Shown piece after piece: positions 8,240 through 13,135 of a stretch of 13,135 nt of DNA. The notes below the pieces were generated by a model. The model had not been told where the DNA came from and made no database searches. It saw only the letters and a list, made by a program, of their open reading frames with translations. The stretch is taken from positions 1 through 13,135 of the forward strand of contig JAKSYS010000875.1 of NCBI GenBank assembly GCA_022925895.1. Reading direction: 5' to 3'. Origin of the DNA: Fragilaria crotonensis (lineage: Eukaryota; Bacillariophyta; Fragilariophyceae; Fragilariales; Fragilariaceae). Within the stretch, counting starts at the first letter, position 1, and every line of letters starts with the position of its first letter. Both the position numbers and the translations under genes were made by a program.

Positions 8240-8522
8240 GTACCTGGTACGAGGTACATGTACCGGGTACTCGTACCAGGCATACTACTACTTGTACCAG
8301 ATTACAGTAGAAACGTGTTGCAAGTTCCGGCGTGGTCATATGACAGAGTACATGGTTGGTACATGTACAAGTACCTGTACTCTCTCATCGGTACTATTGA
8401 ACTACAGTACCAGGTACCAGTTGCCAGTTGCGAGTCTCGTACAGTACCCCGTGTACTCAAACTAACGTAGTACTCGAGTAGTCTTCTACCGTAGTATACG
8501 TACCCTACTTTCATACTCGTAC
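8240..8522. repeat. GTAC island
   Basis: I count 21 GTAC tetramers in 283 bases. The first six start at 8240, 8247, 8254, 8260, 8267 and 8273, a near-regular 6-7 base spacing. Random sequence would give about one. Units such as GGTACATGTACC and CAGGTACCAG are locally palindromic, so the tract could fold back on itself on either strand. Confidence 0.8.
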
Positions 8523-8966
8523 ATACATGGGTGCAGGAGGCGATAAACTCACGCACTTAACAATTCAGAATTCAGATCCTGTCAGACGACGAACCTGACG
8601 AGTGCATCCATCGGTGCACCGAGCTATAGACAATGCACATGATAAATTGCTTATCCAATGATTGCATGGCTATACCTATGCGTCTCGTCAAGACAGACCA
8701 TTGGTTAGGATGCGGTGTGAAAATGTGAGACGCCTGTTCCCACTGTTCAGTTATTATGGGGCAAGGTAGGTCAGCGGTCCGGACTCTTGGACCGTACGGA
8801 CGGTTGTGGGACCGAGGTCTTTGTTCAGCCTTATGCCGGATGCGAGAATCAGCACTGTTTCAGGATTCATGCATTCCGTGATCATCATGTCATGCTCATG
8901 CCATACAAATACCAAATAGTATGGTCTACACAGCCCCTACAGGCAAACGGAATTGTCTGTTGAAAC

Positions 8967-8974
8967 TGACGTCA
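8967..8974. promoter_or_regulatory. CRE palindrome TGACGTCA just upstream of the SET-oxygenase start
   Basis: The full 8-base bZIP/CRE palindrome lies 20 bases before ATG 8995. Diatom CO2/cAMP-responsive elements described for the Phaeodactylum beta-carbonic anhydrase promoter have TGACGT/ACGTCA cores bound by a bZIP factor. Whether this site acts in promoter DNA or is just 5' UTR sequence is not known. Confidence 0.3.
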
Positions 8975-8994
8975 AAACGACAATTACAGTCAAT

Positions 8995-10854
8995 ATGAAG
9001 AACAACACCACTATCAATAGCACTACGGCCTTGGTGTTCGACGAGTCTGAATCATTCACTCCCTTATGTTGGGTCAAGAATCCCTTTCATCAAGTGATTG
9101 ATACGCAATGCAGTTCCTGCGGAACCTTACCGCCGGCATGTCAACAAGCAGACTATGCCGTCGATTTCGTTTTCTGTGAACTTGGTTGTGGAGCAACGTA
9201 CTGTGGCAACACGTGTCGCGATGTTGCCATGAATCGCAACCAACATGCGTTGCTCTGTGTCGGACCGCACGATGAAACGCATCCAATCTATAAACTCAAA
9301 CTATTGGCATTGCAATCTGGACCGCAACACTTTTCAACGATACACCTCGCCGCCACGCTAGTGGTGTGTGGTAATTGTTATTGTCTTGATGATTCAGAGG
9401 ACACCATGATTGACCTTGACGACGCATCTTCGTCATTAGTAGTAGACACAACTGTCCGTACGACCAGTGATGGCACTGTGGCATTTGAGGGAACGTACGA
9501 CCTTGTCGTGGAAATTTTGTTGCAGAGTGGCCGACATTTGATACCAACAGAACAACAGTGGCGACGCATCCTGCACACGGTCAGTCGATGCACGATCAAA
9601 GGAACTACTAAATCATCATTTGCGGTAGAATGCGAACGATTGACAATTGCAGAAGAATGGTCGTCTCAAAGTTATCTTCTTGGTGCATCGACAGAGGCAA
9701 CAACACTCATCGAGCTCATGGACGAGCCGGCACATTTCTTCCCCGACACGGCGTGGACCGCGCTGTACAAGAGGAAATGGACACATTCCTGCATCCCATC
9801 TCATGATATTCAGTCAATCAGTCATGGAGTCCAGGAAATGAAGCTGCATCGAATAGACCAGGCGAATGATGGCGATGGAATCGTAACTTTATCCATGATT
9901 GATAACACGCAAAGTCTGGATTTGAGGACAGAGGAAATGGATGAAAAGGGATTGGGCAGATGCGACTGCTTGCGATGTTCCTTCGAGCGAGACCCTAGTA
10001 CTGATCTACTGTCATTGTTGATACTGCAAGGTCTATTGGATTTGGCAACATTGCACGAGAGATATGACGATGCCATGGATGTCATTGAGGCAATCGTGCG
10101 CTTGGACCCAACAAACCCGATTTCGCTGTTTTCGCGTGCCAGGATTGCCGGATGGCAAAGTGACTTTGTCAGAAGGGAGGAACTCTTGCACCAAGCTGTT
10201 CGGACGTGCGGACAAAACAAGGACATTGGCGATGCCCTCTTTGAGGCGAATGCTTATTACCGAAAAACGTCCAATGCGAGAACAGGAATGTCTCCGCATG
10301 CCCCGATCTGGGATACTGTGGATGGTTTAGAAGGTGCGGTATTCATAGCTGAGAACATTTTAGATCCGGGAGAATGCACCCTAATGATCGCTGCCGTCGA
10401 AGAGTATCAGCAGAAGCACCGATGTGGTAATTGGACCACATCACGTCACTATACTGTCCCAACCACTGACCTTCCTTTGTGTCTTGTGCCTGAGCTTTTG
10501 TCGTGGTTCAACGTTCAGTTGGAGGAGAAAATTTTTCCTGCCATGGAACAACACTTTGAGGTGCAAGGTCGCCTTCGGATCTTTGATGCGTTTTTAGTGA
10601 AGTACGATGCCGATGCAGGTCAGAAACGTCTTCCACTTCACAATGATCAATCAGACTATTCGCTAACAGTGGCGATGAACTCGTTGGAGGAGTACGGCGA
10701 TGGTGGCACCTATTTTTCCGACACAGATGCGACTTACAAAACTGACACTGGTGGCATTATAAGCTTCCGAGGTGATCTCACTCACGCCGGTAAGATGATC
10801 ACGACGGGTAGGCGATACATCATTGTTTGTTTTGTGTACGAGGAAGAAATATGA
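8995..10854 (+). CDS. MYND/SET-like protein fused to a C-terminal Fe(II)/2-oxoglutarate oxygenase (prolyl-4-hydroxylase type)
   Basis: The protein has 619 residues. A MYND-type zinc finger spans 39-88: C39xxC42, C61xxxC65, YC70xxxC74, H84xxxC88. A SMYD-like SET C-part follows: WTHSCIPSH (262-270; family NHSCxPN), then IVTLSMID and a Cys cluster CDCLRC (323-328; family CxCxRC). Residues 338-406 are helical and TPR-like. Residues 446-616 form a P4H-like oxygenase: PLHND gives H549-x-D551, GGTYF follows, H597 is the distal ligand, and GRRYII supplies R607 for 2-oxoglutarate. The oxygenase triad is complete. The SET N-lobe with the GxG SAM motif is not visible, so methyltransferase activity is doubtful unless an upstream exon supplies it. 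The start is ATG 8995 (A at -3); the frame is closed upstream by TAG at 8917 with no other ATG. Protein hydroxylation is an inference. Confidence 0.85.
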   Translation: MKNNTTINSTTALVFDESESFTPLCWVKNPFHQVIDTQCSSCGTLPPACQQADYAVDFVFCELGCGATYCGNTCRDVAMNRNQHALLCVGPHDETHPIYKLKLLALQSGPQHFSTIHLAATLVVCGNCYCLDDSEDTMIDLDDASSSLVVDTTVRTTSDGTVAFEGTYDLVVEILLQSGRHLIPTEQQWRRILHTVSRCTIKGTTKSSFAVECERLTIAEEWSSQSYLLGASTEATTLIELMDEPAHFFPDTAWTALYKRKWTHSCIPSHDIQSISHGVQEMKLHRIDQANDGDGIVTLSMIDNTQSLDLRTEEMDEKGLGRCDCLRCSFERDPSTDLLSLLILQGLLDLATLHERYDDAMDVIEAIVRLDPTNPISLFSRARIAGWQSDFVRREELLHQAVRTCGQNKDIGDALFEANAYYRKTSNARTGMSPHAPIWDTVDGLEGAVFIAENILDPGECTLMIAAVEEYQQKHRCGNWTTSRHYTVPTTDLPLCLVPELLSWFNVQLEEKIFPAMEQHFEVQGRLRIFDAFLVKYDADAGQKRLPLHNDQSDYSLTVAMNSLEEYGDGGTYFSDTDATYKTDTGGIISFRGDLTHAGKMITTGRRYIIVCFVYEEEI

Positions 10855-10981
10855 GGTGCCATTTATTGTTGAGTCTGCTTTGAGACCGTGAGGCATACTA
10901 GCAACTTTGCAATATGCATGACAGAAGAAACGGCATATTCCTATCAGCAAGCGAGGCGACACGGAGGTGAGCAATAACCGA
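10855..10981. other. Short convergent spacer between two oxygenase-fusion genes
   Basis: 127 bases separate the two stop codons. It contains no GTAC and no gene. The two transcripts must share or overlap 3' UTR sequence, so antisense overlap is likely. Confidence 0.6.
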
Positions 10982-12817
10982 CTAGAGTGGAACAATGGGG
11001 GCTTCAAAGATAGCTGGACCAACACATTCCCTTTCACCAGCAGTCCGATAGTATATCAAAGAATAGCGCTCCTTGTTTGTATCATAAGGAGCAACCCAAT
11101 GCGGATATCTCCCGTCAACTTTTCCGAGGCGGTTCTTAGTATTCACTGTGGCTGAAAGTTAAAGAATGGCAGCGAAGCGATGGATGATGAGATATGCAAA
11201 CTGCAGCACCATAGTGCGACGGCACCACGGATTTACCTATTACTCGAGCCGAGCACTCGACTCTAATGCCTCCGGTTCCCTCTTCGAAATCACCTAAAGC
11301 CAAACCATAGAAAGGTCCAAAATTTTGCTTATCAATGTGAGGGCTGCCATGAAACCCATGAGTCACGGCCAAGGCTGTGTACTTTTGAGCAAAAAGCGGA
11401 TCCACCGAAATCATCGCAAGCCTGGCTCTGTACAAAGTTTGAATGCATCAGGGTGCATTCCCAAAGGCAACAATACAAGTTTCAACACATGACTGACTCT
11501 GCAGTTAAGCACTCACAATTCCCAAATAGTTTTGTGTAGCTTCAATTTTGCAGCTGCCTTGGCTGCCTTTTGGCTCCCAACATCGAATTCCGCTGGCGAG
11601 GAGAGTATCATGTAATTTGAGGCGTTGATTGACGTTCGCTCCTGATTTCCTCCTACTGCAGACCTCGACCATTCTCTCAAAGCTGCCAAGAGTTGACACC
11701 TATTCTTCTCAGCCACCAGTGTTCCATCAACAAGTACGTCGACCCGACCATCTTCTTCCGCGTACTTGGCCAGCAGGCGCTCCATGACGTGCGATCGTGG
11801 TACCTTGTCTGGTGGCGTAATGTCGTCCCCAAAATCAGCCACGAGACGTCTTCGTAGTGCGGTCGTCGACCATGGCTCTAGTTGAGATCTTAACAGAGTC
11901 GCATCGCGTTCCGCCGCTGATCTCCCGACAAACGATCCGGGGACGGGTGGGTAGTTGATTGTTATTTCCAGCTTTACTTTTGGTAAGAATTGCTGGCATA
12001 GATCACGTAGAGACTGGCGACCGCATTTTTGATTGCAGGAAATATCAAGGAAAACGAGTTTGGGAAAGTCTCTTAACATATCAAGCTTCAGGGAAGCGCA
12101 CGACGGGCGCAACATATTGTGACTTGCGTGAAGCGATTGCAAGGTCCGGCCTAAGTGCGAGATAGATGCGGGCAAATTCCGAAACCAGTTACGAGATATA
12201 TCCAACTTTTGAAGACATCGTAACGGAGAAAGGTCATCGGGAAGATCCCAAAGCTCGTTGCGACTTAGATCCAAACTGAGGACAGCAGTGAAGGATTCGA
12301 TTGCAACCGATTCAGGAAAAAGGGACAAAGAAAAGGACCGCAAACTTTGATCGGTAAAGGACCACTCATCTCCAGAATTGACAACATCAAATTCCTTTGC
12401 TTCATCGTGAGATCGAGTCGGTTCTTCCATGGAGCCGTGATTGTCGGTTGGAACGATCTTGCGATGATGCATGGAAGGTCGAAATCGCAACCTCGCCAGG
12501 GTCTCGCATCGTTCCAGGGCCGCGACAATCTCCTGATGTTGTGGAAGAACACCGACAGGTGCTCCTCCACTCGGTCGATGATCTGCACACGTCCCAACGG
12601 CACTTTCTCCGTTGCGAGCTCGACGGGCGCGAGATGCCTTGCCTCCACCACCGAGCAGAATCGAGTTGCAATGGACAGTGGCATCGGAGGAGCTGCATTG
12701 GCGGCGCTTCGTCTCCAAGAAAAGTTCATTTACTGCAGCTTCTTTCACTGCATTCTTTTGTTGCCGACGGACAGCTCGCTTTTGGGCATTCCTGGACAAC
12801 GTACTTTCAGTTGACAT
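10982..12817 (-). CDS. LRR – SAP-like – HxD...H oxygenase-like protein, three exons
   Basis: Exons are 12817-11517, 11427-11237 and 11151-10982; the joined frame is 553 codons plus stop. Residues 1-35 are basic. Leucine-rich repeats span about 180-265 (LSLDLSRNELWDLPDDL, LQKLDISRNWFRNLPASI, LVFLDISCN). Residues 316-350 resemble a SAP motif (EPWSTTALRRRL...VPRSHVMERLL). From 430 on comes a conserved block: HKTIWELARLAM across intron 1, then THGFHGSPHIDKQNFGPFYG, NRLGKVDGRYPHWVAPY and ERYSLIYY. It contains H464-x-D466, distal H515 and R527, the usual order of Fe(II)/2-oxoglutarate ligands. I remember similar blocks in uncharacterised stramenopile proteins. The start is ATG 12817 (A at -3); the frame extends to a GTG at 12850 without another ATG. 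The function is unknown; a nuclear or protein-modifying role would be inference. Confidence 0.85.
11152..11236 (-). other. Intron 2 of the LRR-oxygenase gene (85 nt)
   Basis: The donor is ATAG|GTAAAT and the acceptor TTAACTTTCAG|CC, with a branch-like TTTAAC just before. Splicing joins ...CSARVI to TVNTKNRLGK with codon G|CC (Ala498), keeping the frame and restoring a conserved stretch that contains the distal His. Confidence 0.85.
11428..11516 (-). other. Intron 1 of the LRR-oxygenase gene (89 nt)
   Basis: The donor is GAATT|GTGAGT and the acceptor TTTGTACAG|AGCC. Codon TT|A (Leu434) is restored and the frame runs on from HKTIWEL into ARLAMISVDP. Without splicing the protein ends at TGA right after the donor's first base. 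Confidence 0.85.
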
Positions 12818-13135
12818 CGTGAGAACGGCGAGAAAGTCTCGTTGTGACACTCAAATTCAACCGTCATACTGTCATGCTGTTATACTGTCATACTCCATAC
12901 TGCTACATATGCATATAAACACAGAGTACTGGTACTCGTCCGCAGTATTCCGAGTACTGGTACATACTGTTGTTGAGATTTGGAGTACGACAGTACTAGG
13001 AGTACAGTATGCTACGTTTATGCGGTTCATTACTGTAGCTAGAGACCGAAGATACACGACTCAACCATAATCGAACTTAGCTATGCGACGGAAGTCTATT
13101 TTGAGGTTGTATTGACATTTTCATCAGTCTGTCAA
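12818..13135. promoter_or_regulatory. Upstream region of the LRR-oxygenase gene with tandem repeat and GTAC island
   Basis: No gene is supported. It holds an 8-bp tandem repeat (12864-12895) and seven GTAC sites at 12926-13005, some in repeats of GAGTACTGGTAC. It is the likely promoter of the minus-strand LRR-oxygenase gene; the window ends before any next gene. Confidence 0.45.
12864..12895. repeat. Four tandem copies of an 8-bp unit
   Basis: TCATACTG, TCATGCTG, TTATACTG and TCATACTC lie end to end, starting 47 bases upstream of the LRR-oxygenase start codon. It may sit in the 5' UTR. Confidence 0.65.

Larger units (their letters stand above)
7820..8994. promoter_or_regulatory. Long divergent intergenic region with GTAC island, hairpins and bZIP site
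   Basis: It separates the divergent MFS and SET-oxygenase genes. No coding sequence is supported: the open frames within 7948-8556 are driven by the GTAC repeats. It contains a short TACTGA tandem (about 7846-7863), two perfect hairpins (8018-8039 and 8122-8143), a G-box core (8187-8192) and the 8240-8522 GTAC island. CCGTACGG lies near 8792, and a TGACGTCA palindrome is near the right edge. CCCCTACAG ending at 8942 would make a fair splice acceptor if an upstream exon of the SET gene exists. Confidence 0.5.

Noticed and set aside
7948-8556. Several 70-107 codon frames on both strands
   Set aside because: They are by-products of the GTAC repeats, which lack stops in some frames; composition is Tyr/Val/Pro/Cys rich and repetitive.
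12265-13070. Frames of 98-155 codons on either strand over the first exon of the LRR gene
   Set aside because: Shadows of the real minus-strand exon; no LRR or other domain appears in them.
1-13135. tRNA, rRNA, CRISPR array or prokaryotic operon features
   Set aside because: None seen: no cloverleaf-like segment, no regularly spaced repeats with unique spacers, and no ribosome-binding sites; gene content is eukaryotic.

Overview
The window looks like nuclear DNA of a microalga, most likely a diatom or another photosynthetic stramenopile. Genes sit on both strands with no operons. Start codons have no Shine-Dalgarno signal, and several have a purine at -3. One gene needs two short GT-AG introns (89 and 85 nt). 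The protein families (MPDU1, SPX-MFS type phosphate carrier, SET/MYND, LRR) are eukaryotic. The diatom assignment rests on remembered family distribution and overall look, not on a search.

Layout, left to right. (1) 1-1560 has no gene and is almost free of CpG (10 by my count, none in the first 446 bases). On the minus strand it holds a decayed Ty1/copia-like protease and pre-integrase fragment. (2) 2082-2715 (-) is a CoA-diphosphatase-type Nudix hydrolase, broken by one single-base frameshift. (3) 3587-3962 (-) is a probable small secreted-protein pseudogene that overlaps the end of the next gene. (4) 3959-4759 (-) is an MPDU1-like PQ-loop membrane protein. (5) 5190-5821 (+), divergent from it, is a gamma-glutamylcyclotransferase-like protein with a signal peptide, also broken by one frameshift. 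(6) 6314-7819 (-) is a 12-TM MFS carrier like vacuolar phosphate transporters but without an SPX domain. (7) 8995-10854 (+), divergent from it across a 1.2-kb spacer rich in GTAC, encodes a MYND/SET-like region, a helical TPR-like part and a C-terminal Fe(II)/2-oxoglutarate oxygenase. (8) 10982-12817 (-), tail to tail with it, is a three-exon gene encoding LRRs, a SAP-like motif and a second, unrelated-looking HxD...H oxygenase-like domain.

The genes do not form one pathway: nucleotide/CoA clean-up, dolichol-sugar use, glutathione turnover, phosphate storage and protein modification are each represented once. The items most worth following are the two multidomain oxygenase fusions facing each other, the dense GTAC islands in the 5' flanks of genes, and the sharp CpG-depleted block. 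Three reading frames are interrupted between 2 and 6 kb, so base accuracy in that part should be checked before calling them pseudogenes.
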